From assembly GCF_029784155.1 (NCBI RefSeq), contig NC_073693.1, forward strand, positions 111,972,683 through 112,036,682: a stretch of DNA of 64,000 bases, read 5' to 3'. Source of the stretch: Uranotaenia lowii (taxonomy: Eukaryota > Arthropoda > Insecta > Diptera > Culicidae). How positions within the stretch are numbered: the first letter of the stretch is position 1; every line of letters begins with the position of its first letter. Positions 1-12,027 of this stretch are shown piece by piece. Below the pieces are notes generated by a model. The model saw only the letters and a list, made by a program, of their open reading frames with translations, ran no database searches and had not been told where the DNA came from. Position numbers and translations under genes: made by a program.

Positions 1-139
1 CGCACCGGCACCACATATCGCGTTGAGCGCCGATTGTATGCTGCTGCTCGGTGCGAATAGATGGCTCGTTCGATCTATTCGAAACCGAGCAGCAGCGCAA
101 ACGATCAGGCATAGGTACGGTATGGGCACGACAGTCACC
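1..139. other. GC-richer flank of the first hAT element
   Basis: This stretch is clearly richer in G and C than the AT-rich DNA around it and resembles 1710-2040 in composition. The two were contiguous before the hAT element at 148-1701 inserted. I see no coding frame that I trust: the two overlapping short frames read into hAT DNA. It may be the remnant of an older transposon or a unique upstream sequence. Confidence 0.4.
40..96. other. Strong hairpin, 24-bp stem
   Basis: The left arm at 40-64 begins GCTGCTGCTCGG and the right arm at 73-96 ends CCGAGCAGCAGC. The arms pair almost throughout, with a small internal mismatch and a loop of about 8-10 nt. It could be a structural element of an older transposon or a small hairpin RNA. 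Nothing else in the sequence supports an RNA gene. Confidence 0.5.
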
Positions 140-147
140 CGTGACAG

Positions 148-1701
148 CAGCGATGCCACACATACCGATTTTCCGGTATTTATACCGATTTTTGAGCAAA
201 ATTTTGACCAAGAATCGGTATATACCGATTACCGATTTTTGGCAAACATACCGATTTCATACCGATTTTTCAGATTTTAACTCAAAATTCATTCCACTTC
301 AACATTTTCCACTTCATTCAAGCTATCCTCGTAAAGGTCCCGTTGAAAGAAGATAAAGTTCGGTAGCTGGCGTGGCGTAACTTTGATCTGTACAACTTTT
401 AAAGTATTCTGCAAAAATTTCCACGGTCCACTCTCATAATTCGTTCAGTTGTTCGCGCTGTTTTGTTCTGTCAAATGATGCACTGTTATGGTACTCAACC
501 TCAAAGCCAATGGACTTTGAGCCAATGGACTGGATCAGCTCAAGTCTGATATTACCTTCAGCGACTGCCAATAGAAGTTTCTTAAGGTCAATCACAATTG
601 ACACAAAGCTCTTGTCTCGTGAGATGCTAACTTTTCAAAGAAAAAACATACACCATTTGATCAAAATCTTTGTTCAACTCTTTGCCAGATGGGGTATGTC
701 GAGATTTGAAGTGCAATCAGATACACGGTATCGGTATAATCTTCAATCCTTCTGCAGCTTGTTAGCCAAATAAATGATATTATAAGTACCTAACTGCAGA
801 GATAGCAGAATTAAAGACCACCCCCCCCCCCAGGCAAAATGAATGCTTTCAGTTATAGGAAAACTATGTGTTTTTTAATCTTTTTCGGAAAAACACGAAG
901 GTACCTTCTTTAAGAGAACATTTCTCATTTATTTTTGCATAAAATTCTTGGATTTTTATAAGACTAATGCGTGATTTTTCATAAAATAAAATTATTTTTT
1001 CATTGGCTTTAAAAAAAGTTAAAGCACTCTCTCAACTTTCTGCAATAATTTCTTTTTCTAAAGGTCGCTGAAACCTACGGTGAAAATGCAAATGAAAAAT
1101 CTTATTTTATCAAAAACTCAAAAAAGTGACACATATTTGCTTTGTAACATGGTGGAATCGTTTGGCAATAGTTAAAAGATAAATTTTGAACTGGCCTAGG
1201 TGTTCAAAACCTCTTTAAAATGTTTATTTTCGGTTCTCCTGATTTTCACCGCGGAAATTTCCTCATGTTGGGGTAATCGAAATAAAAACGTTTTTAAGAA
1301 GTTTTATACTCGGAGACCGGTTCAAAATTCGGCTTTTAACTATTCCCCAACGACTAAATCATGTTACAAAGCCAATATGTGTCACTTTTTTGATAAAATA
1401 AGATTTTTATTTTTATTTTCACCTGAGGTGTACTGCGACTTTTACAGAGAAAATGCAATAATATATGCTAAAACACTTTTATTCAGCTAGTTTTGAACTA
1501 AAAATGAACATTCATAAGAGTTCTTAAACTTGCTATTTATTGCAAGCTTCTATTTAAAGAAAAATGCGTTAGGAAGTTGTAAATTTAAGCATTTTTGAAT
1601 ATCCACTTAAAATACCGATTTTCATACCGATTTTTAGGATTTCCATACCGATAAAAGATTTTTTTGGGTTTCAAAATACCGATAGAAATGTGGCATCACT
1701 G
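148..1701. mobile_element. Non-autonomous hAT element (1.55 kb)
   Basis: The ends are inverted repeats reading CAGCGATGCCACA on the left and CAGTGATGCCACA on the reverse strand at the right. The element is flanked by an exact 8-bp duplication, CGTGACAG, at 140-147 and 1702-1709. Ends of the form CAGNG with an 8-bp duplication are diagnostic of the hAT superfamily. Subterminal regions carry many copies of the word ATACCGATTTT and its variants (158-275 and 1612-1685), which are typical reiterated transposase-binding motifs. No transposase frame is present, so it needed an autonomous partner. A poly-C tract lies at about 820-832. Confidence 0.88.
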
Positions 1702-1709
1702 CGTGACAG

Positions 1710-2040
1710 TCCTGCCCAAACTGTCACGCCCTGTAGCCGACAGTTAGGATGAAATTATTTTCGAAACAGGATGCATGAAGGGATGAAAACCGAACAGTCG
1801 GTTGGGTTCGCTACAGCTTAAAGCACAACACTTTCGGCAACGCATGCTTTGAGCCGATTGTTCAGATACAGCCTGCGTTCCCGCACGTGTGTGATGTAGC
1901 CGAAGCATTACGATTCGTTACCGACGGTACAGCAGCGAACCGAGTGGTATTGAAAACCGAGACAGTTTGTTTGGCAAGAAAAAAGCTGTCATAGCAAAGC
2001 TGTACTTTTCGGAAGTCTGGTTTTAATAACCACTGTCCCA
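1710..2040. other. GC-richer flank right of the hAT element
   Basis: This continues the sequence of 1-139 and holds several imperfect repeats of the words CCGAACAGTCGG and AGCCGATTGTTC. I see no coding frame or RNA gene. Confidence 0.35.
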
Positions 2041-3540
2041 CTTAACCCAGTGCACCTTAATACTTTAAACTTTATTTATTCCCACCTTCGAGATTTTAGG
2101 AAATTCCAAAAGGGTGAGGTCACAAAAGAAGAAATTGTTGATTTGTTCGTATTGGAACAGAGTGTTGGTGATATCAGGTCTAAAATTGGAACATCAAAGC
2201 CGAAAGTTTCCTATTTTTGGCCCCTCTACCAATTTTCCGGATATTTCATCGATTTTAATTTATTTTAGGAAAAATAGGTAGTTTGATTAATTTTCTTCAC
2301 AGTCGAAGTAATTGCCCTTTAAACTTTGCCATGGACAAGTGATTTTTTTTCTTATTCACGCTAATTTCTCAAAACGCGCCCTACTAATTGAGCTGTCTTA
2401 CCAGCTGTATTAATTGAGCTGAATTTACCACAGGGTGCGTAAGTACATTTTTAAAAAGCTTTAAAACTTTATGAGAAGGTATTTTTATGACAAAAAGCGG
2501 TATGGTAGGATTCAGGAAGAATAGGAGCTCATTGTGTGCATACGAGTTTCTCTGTCCTATGCTAACAAAACTAATTATTTACATTTTTCGCATTTTAGGA
2601 CTAAAGAAGGCTCTAGGTCCAAAGAAGGAGCACTCACCCTAGGTTAGGCTTTAAGAAAAACCATTTTCGAGAGAAATCGACCGAAGGGAACCAAAGTTAT
2701 TCATGAAAACTGGATTTTCTTGTTCCTCCCGAACAAAATGTCGTAGAATCCCATACAAACTTTAGGCTCGTTGAGCGACCCCTTCCCGTGATTCGATCTG
2801 GCCCAAATATGGCATGAGACCTTGTACTAGGCCTAGGATCAACTTAAGCTTGCAGTGCATAACATTCTACAAGCTTGAAATTTCTCATACAAATTTGGGG
2901 CAGTCTAAGGTACACTCTCGCGGACTTTTCCCTGCTCATAGTGAAAAATATGACCTACAAAGGCGCTAGGAAAATGTTCCCCTTTTTCCCTTTTGGACCA
3001 CTGTGCATTGCCCATGTGAACTTGTTCAATTTAGTCAAGCCTGCGATCTTGGAATTCGAAATGTATTTAAACCAAGTTTAGAAATCAATCAAGCATTGAT
3101 TCACAGAGTATAGTAGAATACTTTTAATTCATCATCCAAACATTTTATGGAGCATTTCGGGTTCAATGAATTTAGATGAATGTGAGTAGTCAATCAAGTA
3201 AAGCTAAACTAAGCTAAAAAGGAGAAAAAGTGGGTTCCAAAGTTCGTTCAAAAATCGGTGATTATTTTATTTTGTTTCTTTTACATTTTTGTTGACCTGT
3301 CAATTGACGATTGATTCAGTTTTCGCTAAATAATTTGTCCAAATCAGGACGACTAAGGACTTGATCGCATTTTCGCAGAGAATTTTGGTAGCTTTTTTCC
3401 GAAAAAAAATTATTAAAAACTCCTCCAAAATGTTTTTTAGCAATAAATATATTAAACTGTTAATTAAAAATGTTGAGACATCAATTTATCAAAAAGATTT
3501 GAAAATAATTGGAAAATTCCACTACTAAGTGAAAGACTCA
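2041..3540. other. No gene seen; AT-rich with short non-coding frames
   Basis: Frames at 2050-2268 and 2875-3081 are short, lack recognisable motifs and have no good splice context. Composition and run-on lengths match chance. A moderately complex block at 2590-2960 looks like old repeated DNA but cannot be assigned to a family. Confidence 0.4.
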
Positions 3541-4260
3541 TCTGATTGAAACAGAGTCGAGCGGCCACCTGTAGGCACTGGAAGTGCCCGTTGTTGGTTG
3601 GACAGTCGGTTTCCACCGAGGGTACCTGGGTATTTCGCTATTTTGGTAGGTTCCTCATGTCAACATACAGGTTGGTATGTATAGCTAAATGCTATAGGCC
3701 AGGTTTACAGGCAGGTGCTGCTCTATTCATACAACTAGAAGTGATATGAACAGGACCAATTCGGGCTTTGGCTTGCGTGTTTTTCTTTTTGGGGTGGCGA
3801 TGAGGTGAAAGCGCGTCGCACGCCAAATTAGACGTTGGGAAAATGGGGTTAGCTCCGGCGGCGGTGAAAAGAATGCAGGTCGCCACCATCCTTTGGGGTG
3901 TTTTGTTGATGTTAAGCTGCTTGTAGGAGGGTGAGAATATGGGTAGTTAAAGGATCAAAGTTCTTTACAGGTTCTCGTTCGACCTGATATATTCATAGAA
4001 CAGCTTTGGTGTTACATAGCTTGGCTAGACTCGGTTGAGACTTTGGGTATAGTCACGAGGTCTCCGCGGACTTTGGTCAGTTTTGTTGTGACCGCGATTC
4101 GGAACGGTGCTAGTCTTTGGATGAAAACCGAAAAAACCATTTGGACTAGGATATTTACCTACTGAGCAAGTGATTAAGTGTGACCAGAGAGATTTATAAA
4201 AAGTGGTGACGAATTCATGGTCATTGAACTGATTACGGGACACCTACGCCGATTGGGATT
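3541..4260. other. Complex, non-repetitive block; possible unique regulatory DNA
   Basis: Sequence complexity and GC content rise sharply here against flanking AT-rich DNA, and no repeat seen elsewhere in the window matches it. No frame is convincing as an exon: the frames at 3546-3749 and 3692-3889 overlap in opposite directions and carry no motif. It may be single-copy DNA and a candidate for conserved non-coding sequence. That is inference from composition only. Confidence 0.3.
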
Positions 4261-4807
4261 GTTAAGCTCGTTCGGTGAAAACATTCAACATTCAACATTC
4301 CTTCGTGAAATGTCAAGGGTAGTCAAAGTTTAATGTCATCAATAGTGAATTGATATACGATCGTACAGTTAGCAGTTAAAGCTAATGTACTGATGCAATA
4401 CAACTAGTTATATTGCATTTCAAGTGTCTCGACTACAGCAGTAAAAAACAAAACTTAAAATAATAACCTAGTCCTTTGTTCGGCTAGCTTCTAATAACAA
4501 AACAAAGAAAGACACATGTAAGTACGTTAAAGAACTTTTTTTTTTAAATTATCAAACAATGTTAAAAACAGTATTGGAAAAATAGCATAAAACGCATAAA
4601 ACGACAAGCCTCGTTTGATAAAATTACGACTCATTTTTACAACTTATTTGATTACTAACTTTAAAAATTCAATGGACTGTGTTCAGATTCAACTTTGATT
4701 CTAATTAGCATTTAAAAATATGCGTTTTGAAAAACAAAAATTTGGAAAATTTCATGAGGAGATAAACTATCGTAATTAATGTGTGTTACTCTATTTATCG
4801 GCCTTAT

Positions 4808-5095
4808 CGGTGAAAAGTGATGTCTTTTTAAGCATGAAAATCTTAAGATTATGAAATTTAATAGACGGATTGAAAGTTAGAAGAAATAAAAGATGGTGAA
4901 AATGAGCGGGTAAAATTTAATTAGAAGCATTATCATCAATTGCTGAACAAAATTTGGTATGTGATGATAATGCTTCTAATAAAATTCTACCCACTCATTT
5001 TCACCATAATTTATTTCTACTTAGTTTCTGTCCGTCTATAATATTTAACAATCTTAAGATGTTCTTACTTAAAAGGACATAACATTTTAACAATG
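4808..5095. repeat. Long fold-back (about 130-bp arms)
   Basis: The left arm (about 4808-4945) and right arm (about 4960-5095) are imperfect reverse complements around a loop of roughly 20 nt. Matching landmarks are CTTAAGATT at 4851, GACGGA at 4864 paired near 5033, GGTGAAAATGAG at 4894 paired near 5000, and AGAAGCATTATCATCA at 4923 paired with TGATGATAATGCTTCT. Transcribed, it would form one long hairpin. It fits a fold-back MITE; a hairpin small-RNA locus is possible. Confidence 0.7.
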
Positions 5096-5228
5096 GCGAA
5101 TCCTTTAGGTAACTATTTTGAATTGTTTTTTGTTAACATTGTGATTAAAGAACTCTTTGGACAAGTTTTGATTGTTTTCTAAGGCAGCAACGTTGACTCA
5201 TTTTTATATTGGTAAAGAATCACAAGTA

Positions 5229-6202
5229 GGGGAGAGTGGGGATACTTGATCCCCTTTTCTTATTTTCACCATATCTTTTTGGAAAAATTTAGCAACTCGC
5301 CGTCTTTGACATTTTCAGACAGCTTGTAACTTCAAGTTTCTATGCTCCAAAAATTAGAACGATACTTAAACCCGTTGATGAACTAGAAGCCTTTTCGTGG
5401 GAGTAAAAAAAATTGCGATTTTTCTGAAGTTAGGGGAGACTTGATCCCCTATTGAAGGAGACTTGATTTTTTATTCAGGAAGCCCTAATCCTTGAATAAA
5501 AATCAAACAAAACCTCAAGATAGAATGTTAATTGACTATTTTGGTCATGTTTGTTCTCATTTCACAATTTATAGCAGACATATGAAGAAAATTCTATAAC
5601 TTTGTCTCAACGCTAATAACATTGCATACTTAAAGGCGCTTTTTTATAATTAAGAGAAAATTAATTATTTTTGCTCTTTTCTTCAGACAATTGTTTGATA
5701 AATATTAATTTTAGGATAAATATTACTAATTTCGTTATCAGCAATCATAACGATCAATTCAGAAGAATCATATGCCGTTTGGAAGGGGGATCAATTGTAC
5801 CCAACTCTAGGGGATCAATCGTACCCATAATCAACATTTTAGAAAACTTTTTCTGAAAAAAGTTGAGAGTTTTCCATTGCTTTGAAAATATGGCATTATG
5901 AAGTTCATTTTACGCTCGAACGATTGATACATTGGAACAAATATTTTTTTCATAATTTTCCAATGTAAGGAACATTTTAAAGTGATGAAAAAAGATCTTC
6001 AAGTTACATTTTGTGAATTTTTTCAAACAAAGTTCAATTACTCAAACAATTATTTTGTTAAAAAAATTTAAACCACAAGCATTGTTATATTGCTCATTTT
6101 GGCACATTTTTCTAGAACATTTTATCTTTGTAAGACGTTCCAGTCTCGAGATATAGCTAAGGAATCAAGTATCCCCAGAGATCAAGTATCCTCATTCTCC
6201 CC
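5229..6202. mobile_element. TA-flanked MITE with G-rich ends (974 bp)
   Basis: Inverted ends read GGGGAGAGTGGGGATACTTG (left) and GGGGAGAATGAGGATACTTG (right, reverse strand). Each is next to a TA dinucleotide (5227-5228 and 6203-6204), which indicates Tc1/mariner-type insertion. The terminal phrase 'gggga...acttgatcccc' recurs inside the element (about 5430-5465, 5787-5820 and 6166-6185). It has no coding capacity. Confidence 0.75.
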
Positions 6203-6204
6203 TA

Positions 6205-8640
6205 TAGTTGAGGGAATTAAGCTAGTAAGGGGAGAATGAAATATTTTAAATCACACGCGTTTCAAGATCCAATTTAACACTGCATGACTAGAAGGTCGCA
6301 AACTAAATTATGAGCCATTTTGCTCAGGGATTGCGTGAAAAACAGTTATTTCAATAACTTTGTCTTAATACTGACCTGTTTATTTTTAAAGGTTGAATCA
6401 TGACAAACATTTTACCCAAGACTGCCTCATCATTAGAAATATATCACAAAAGCTATTTCGGCACACACTGCTTGATTTGACTCCAATTTTCCACTTGTTA
6501 AAACATTTTTAAATGCTTGAAATAAATTTAAAAATTTTTAAATTTCTACCCCTTCCATAACTTTTTTGGTTGCTTTGACTGCCAAAAAAGAAATAATACA
6601 AATTTCAGACACGATTTATTCAGTCCTGAATTGCATATCCACAGATTTTGTTGATTTATATAACCTTGTCAAAAACATTTCATGAAATTATTGAAAGCCC
6701 TAGCAAGCAGTCTGCTTTTTTTTTGAATACTTTTCAATAGATTCAGATTTGCAATTTTGAAATGATAAGGTTTAACATTATTCACGGAAATAAGGATGTC
6801 CCACATAGAATTGCATCACTTTGCAGTTTAAAAAAAAAATTTCCAGTATTTCGAAGGTTTTAAATGAAAAGAGTGTCTCAAAGCGCAGTTCTGACGCAGA
6901 TCAATACAAAAAGACTAGGAGTCTGAATGGTTATTTTATTAGTAGATAATTAAGGGGAATCTCTTTAATTTACTCAGGAAATTACGAAGCAACTCCATAC
7001 GAAGTTTTCGCCAAAACTATTTCGAATGTTTTTTTTTGCATTTTTGATGATGTTTTTATATATTAGATGGTAGATTTGTTGTTTTAGTAATATTTTATTT
7101 ATTAATTTATTATCTTTATAAAAGAAATAATTAATAAAATTATACAAAAACATGATTTTAACAGCATCTTATACGTTTGACTTAAAAAGTGATTTCAGCA
7201 AACTTCTTGATAAAGAACACAATTCGCTTTTAACCAGTTTTCGGTTTTTGTCCTGACTTTTGGTGTAATCGCAAAATTCAAAATAGCATAGCATAGCATA
7301 GCATTGGGTGACTACACACATCTTGAATTGGCTGATACACAAGCTACAACTAATAGTCAAGCCCAACACAAGATGCCAAAATGAGTACCTGGATTCAATA
7401 CTCATTTCAAGTGTTGCTATTGAGGATTAGTATGGTAACGTAATGACCGTGTCAAGTCAATGTAATCATGTAGGGATGATCTGAAACAGCTAAATAAACT
7501 TTTCAAGTGCAGAGAACTCATACGACCCTACATTTAAAGATGCTGTTTCAGATTGGTAAGGGAAAGATTATTTATGTTTACAGGAAATCCTACTTGGCAG
7601 ATAGGATTGATGAATAGAAGATTTTTCAAAATAACACAATTACACAAATAATATGGACAGAGCTCACCATATTTTTTGTACCAGCTGAGTTCATGGATAG
7701 CTTGAAATGATGGAATCGATGCTGCTCCTTTGTATGCTGTTTCTTTGTATTTCCACTTCCAGTCCTTTCAAATTCCTTCATTTTTTTTGTATTACAATTT
7801 CGTATCATCTGGAACCTATTAAATTGACTTAACATTGACGCGTGTTCGTGCCCTCCGTTTTTCATGAAAGTTTCATTGAGGAATGGATCGAAAAAAAAAT
7901 GAAAAATACATAAGAACTTATAATCAGGTTTATGTGTTATGTTCTGATAAAAAAATAATCCTTAAACATTGAAAGAGACAAATATGTTACATAATTTTTT
8001 TTAAATACTTGATAATAAATAACCTGCAAAACTTACCTTAATATTTTTTTAAATTCTAACATGCCAAACTTTAAAAAATTAGCAGAGTGTCATAGTGCCC
8101 ATATTGATCAATTTTAATGTTTTAAAGCTATTATTGTTGTTATTGAGTATTATTTTCAAAGGTCAATATTTCATAGGTTTGTCATAATTATGCTGTTACT
8201 AGTGAAAATTTTATTTAAAAAAAACTTTCAAATCTCCTGACTTTTGGCACCTAATATTTATTCTTCTGGAATATTTTTCGTGTTAATTTTTTAAAATCAA
8301 ATTTTTTAATTAAAAAATCATTCTAATAAATATATAATCAATTTTAAATATTTAAAAAATCACATTTTTTAGAACTCTCAGCAGCGTCTCCTCCAGTCGC
8401 ACATAAATTTCCCTACAATCACAGCAATCTGAAACGTAAACACAATCACAATCACAAAACGATTGACACCTTCTGATGGAATAGAAATTTTTCAACTTAA
8501 ATAATCTACACAAACATTTTTACATGCGACTCAACCTGCGTTAACCTTCTTGACAAGCTTCTTCATAAAGGAGTGAAATTAAAAAATTTCATAGAAGTGT
8601 AATCGCAAAATTCAAAATGCTTAAAAATTTGAAGAAAAGA
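6205..8640. other. AT-rich DNA without a supported gene
   Basis: The stretch is dominated by A/T runs. A TAGCA pentanucleotide microsatellite lies at 7286-7305. The phrase TGTAATCGCAAAATTCAAAA occurs at 7263 and again near 8599, which suggests a shared old repeat. A minus-strand frame (7865 down to 7626) begins at an ATG and contains ATG|GTGAGC, a possible splice donor near 7665. It has no family motif, so I do not call it an exon. Confidence 0.4.
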
Positions 8641-8689
8641 ATCCTTCAAAATGAAAATAAAACTTCTAAATTATTTATTTTGTACTCAC

Positions 8690-8810
8690 CTTCAGAATGG
8701 GGGTAGGCTTAATAGCGGCACGTTATCCAAACATACGGGAAAATCGAGCTTACTCACAATCGAAACTATTTTAAGTAATGCTCTAAGTGAAGCTCTCAAA
8801 TTGTGTACCT
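8690..8810 (+). repeat. Dispersed repeat shared with the LTR-element interior
   Basis: The segment from TTCAGAATGGGGGTAGGCTT onward, including ATAGCGGCACGTTATC and the following 40 bases, closely matches 16217-16310 inside the LTR retrotransposon. Either the LTR element captured this sequence, or the segment is a fragment of an older relative of that element. Confidence 0.55.
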
Positions 8811-9800
8811 TTGTTCAACGTATTACAAAAATGTACAAAGTTCAATGAACCAGTATAGTAAGAACCTTATTATGTTCGGTTGCGCTTTTTTTTGTCCGCC
8901 TAAGGCAAATTAAAAAAAACCCACAATAGAATTTAAGAAACCGTTTAGTTTCTTCCAAAAACTGTTCAGTTTATCCCTGCAAATTGTGCAACTTGTTGTG
9001 CGATGTTGAAGTGGAAATTATAGGCTGCGCAATTTTGATGCTGTTGTGAAGTAATAACATTTTCACCCAAGTGGTTACGAGTGATAATACTCCACTACTT
9101 TTTATCTGGGCCGTGTGATATTTGCAGGAGAAAAACGGTAGCAAACTCTTCGAAACAACTGGTAAGCCCGATCTAAGCCTCAACAAGTTCAAAATAAATC
9201 ATTTTTAAATCCAAAAGCATAACATATCCCAACACAACGGAACTAAGACTTATTGAAAGATACTGTGCTATTTTGTAGCAGACACTCAGTTAGCATGGCA
9301 AAGAAGACAATTTCGAGAATAAAATGACGAAAAAGTGGGTTTCTGTAAAAAGAAGCCCCTTCAGATGTTGCGCAAAATCTTAAGAGTCGAGTCTAAAGTA
9401 CGATTGTACAAATATGGCATTGAGCTGTAATAAAGAACCAAAAGTACTAAAAGATCACAAATGGTTTAAAGTTAATTGTCTGAACATTCGAAAAGTCAAC
9501 TGAGTAAGTTTTTACAGCGTTTTCACTGGGATGTAAATTGACGTGGGACACCCTTTACTTAGATTCTCCTCATAGTAGCAATAAATGAAGCTTAATAATA
9601 TTAAAAAAAAACTAATAGTTAAAGTCAAACTTTCAAAATGATTTCAATATCCTTGATGATTCCATATGCAAAAATTTCTTTTCCTTACAAATTACCATAC
9701 AAAATCAAAACGCTTTTGCGTTAATTCAGGAATCAACCAAATCATGTCAAATTTTACAATAATATTTAATGACTCGAAAGTAAGGTTTTCAGATTTTTTT
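8811..9800. other. No gene or clear repeat seen
   Basis: The DNA is AT-rich with short homopolymer runs. The minus-strand frame at 8971-9192 has no recognisable domain and no splice-site support. Confidence 0.35.
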
Positions 9801-10200
9801 TTTCAGTACGTTCCAGGCCCGACAAATCTGGGCAATTTTATATAAATACTTGGCAAATCCGGACATTTGATTTCAAAATTGTCGACGGAAAATCCGAGCA
9901 ATATCCAGACAATTTTATCATAACCCAGACATTACTAAGCAAAAATCAAGAAAAAACATTGAAAAAATAAACTCATCGAAAGATTTAAGATCGTAATCTA
10001 AGCTTCCAAAAAACCTTTCATGGTTATATTTATAAAACTTGCTCAAACAATTTCAATTTGGAAATATAAATAAAAGAAATAACAACACAATTTGTTTTTT
10101 TTTTTTGTTTGATTTGCTAAATTAAAATCCGGGCTTTATTCATGGCTTCCGGGCAAACCCGGATTAAACCGAGCAATCTGGCGTCCTTACCCAAAGGGCA
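9800..10200. repeat. Degenerate inverted-repeat element
   Basis: The phrases CCCGACAAATCTGGGCAA at about 9827 and CCGAGCAATCTGGCG at about 10170 face each other. Repeats of 'ccgggc', 'ccggac' and 'atccgggc' occur between them. This resembles the ends of an old short inverted-repeat transposon. No target duplication is recognisable. Confidence 0.35.
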
Positions 10201-11080
10201 TCGAGAAAAACATATGGAAACAAAATTTTGTTGGTATCATTCTTGAATCACTTAAAAAAAAAACTCTTTACATAAATGCTTCGTGAAACTGTGTAGAAAT
10301 TTTTGCCTAACCTGAAAATAAAGTTAAATCTACGTAGACTTCAGGAAGCGAATAGAGTTTGCTTTGGCAAAAAAAAACCATTGGAAATCATGTATCTACA
10401 ATAGGTTCATGTGAAAAAACGTAAATCAAATTTGAATATTCATGCCACTTTAAATAAGAATCGTTAAAAAACTGGAAACAGGTGCAGCTATTAAGCTGTG
10501 TTTGAAAAGCAAAATGATACCACACTTTATTTTACCATATATTTAAAATATTAAAAACCATGGCAGTAGAAACGAGGGTTGCGGGGTTGGATGCCCTTGA
10601 AGGCTCATAAATATCATACAAAAAATAATGAAATTTATAATTGAAAATAAACAATAGATTTTAATTACCAATTTATTTTAAAACCTGAATTATATTGAAA
10701 TTATAAATTCAAAAAATAAATGGAAAATCAGTATCCAAAGAACACTGTTTGCTGTTACCCCTTCAAACCATTCGTTTTACACTTAAAATTCTAATGCAAA
10801 AAACATATTTACTCATAAAGCTAAGTTTAGCTTGATAGACTACTCAATAGAGTGTAACATTTTGCAATTTTTTTCCGAATTTCGTCCCTGTCGTCCCTGA
10901 AAGTCTAAAAAGTTTCCGCTTTGCTCAAAATGGACGATTGATTTTTGCAGATTTTTAAAATGAGATTAAGATACCCAAGTTTTGAATTGAAATTTTGGAC
11001 AGCTTTTTTGTTATTTTAATTGCTTAAGCATTAATAAAATATGCCACAATTTTGCACGATTGAAAATGGATTGTATCCCA
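10201..11080. other. AT-rich DNA with one old dispersed repeat
   Basis: At 10275-10370 the sequence from CTTCGTGAAACTGTGTAGAA to the following 'aggaagcgaatagag' matches 12926-13010 at moderate identity, so both are copies of one dispersed repeat. Nothing else is recognisable. Confidence 0.4.
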
Positions 11081-12027
11081 ATTACCCGAAAACTATTGCC
11101 CAGAATGACTTTTCCCCAGAATGACAAATACCCGAAATCAAACCCCAGAATGAACCATTTCCCAGAAAATATTTCCCCAGAATGCACCATTCATTAGAAA
11201 TTTTTTCCCAGGATGGAACATTTCCCAGAATTTTTTTCCCCAGAATAGAACATTTCCCAAAAAGACACAAATCCCAGATTATTTCCTCTTGTATTTTTTT
11301 TTTTTTTGCGCTGTTAAATCTAATAAATTCTTGTAAATTTCACATGATTCGAAATTAAATTTTTCAAAATGTTAATTCAAATGAAACCAATTGTTTGAAA
11401 GTTTCCAACTAAAATTATTTCAGAACCGATATTATGTTTTGTGGTTTGGACACTTGAATCAATTCAATGCCAACCATGGTCCTTTGAAAACCGTTTTGGT
11501 ATCCGACTCCTCACGCTGCGCGTTCGAACTTTAAAGAAATATTGTCCTTCACGCTGTCGCGTGGCGGACGGGGCTAAAGGATCACCCCTAGCTTTCACGC
11601 AGACCTAGGAAGCCCCGGCAAACCTAGACCAATGTAATGGGGCCGCCGCTTCCGACGGCGGGTCGGCGGCCACCTCGGATTTGGGTGCTTCGGCGGCTTT
11701 GTGCCGCCTCAGCTCCTTCATCCTCGTTGATTGCGGCTTTGCCGCAAAAGAATTAGGTTATGAAACCCCATTTTTTTGTAAGAATTTTTAAAAAAAATTC
11801 TAGTAAGGATAAATTTTTTCAATTTTCTGGGAATAGGTTCTTCTGGCGAAAAAATTTCTGGTAAATGGTTCATTCTGGCGAAAAAAAATTTTGGGAAATG
11901 GTACATTCTGGCGAAAATTTTTCTGGAGAATGGTTCGTCTGGGGAAAAAAATTTCTGGGGAATGGTTCTTTCTGGCGATTGAAACTCTGGAGATTTTTCA
12001 TTCTGGGCAATGGTTTTCGGGTAAATG
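11081..12027. mobile_element. Fold-back element built of 'CCCAGAATG' repeats
   Basis: The left end reads TTACCCGAAAACTATTGCCC and the right end, on the reverse strand, TTACCCGAAAACCATTGCCC. Both arms (11081-11275; 11825-12027) consist of reiterated words such as CCAGAATGAACCATTTCCC and are mirror images of each other. Between them lies a 450-bp core. The long minus-strand frame over 11718-12404 and the plus-strand frame over 11891-12373 are by-products of these repeats and are not genes. Confidence 0.7.
11500..11745. other. GC-rich triple-hairpin core of the fold-back element
   Basis: In an otherwise AT-rich region this core is strongly GC-rich. It has successive inverted repeats: GGCCGCCG with CGGCGGCC at about 11640-11670, GGCGGC-TTTGT-GCCGCC at about 11690-11707, and TTGCGG-CTTTG-CCGCAA at about 11730-11747. 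It also has a CGCGTGGCGGACGGGG block near 11560. I cannot match it to a known gene or RNA. Confidence 0.6.

Noticed and set aside
7626..7865. Minus-strand ATG frame containing a possible donor (ATG|GTGAGC)
   Set aside because: There is no acceptor, partner exon or domain in view, so it is not enough to call an exon.
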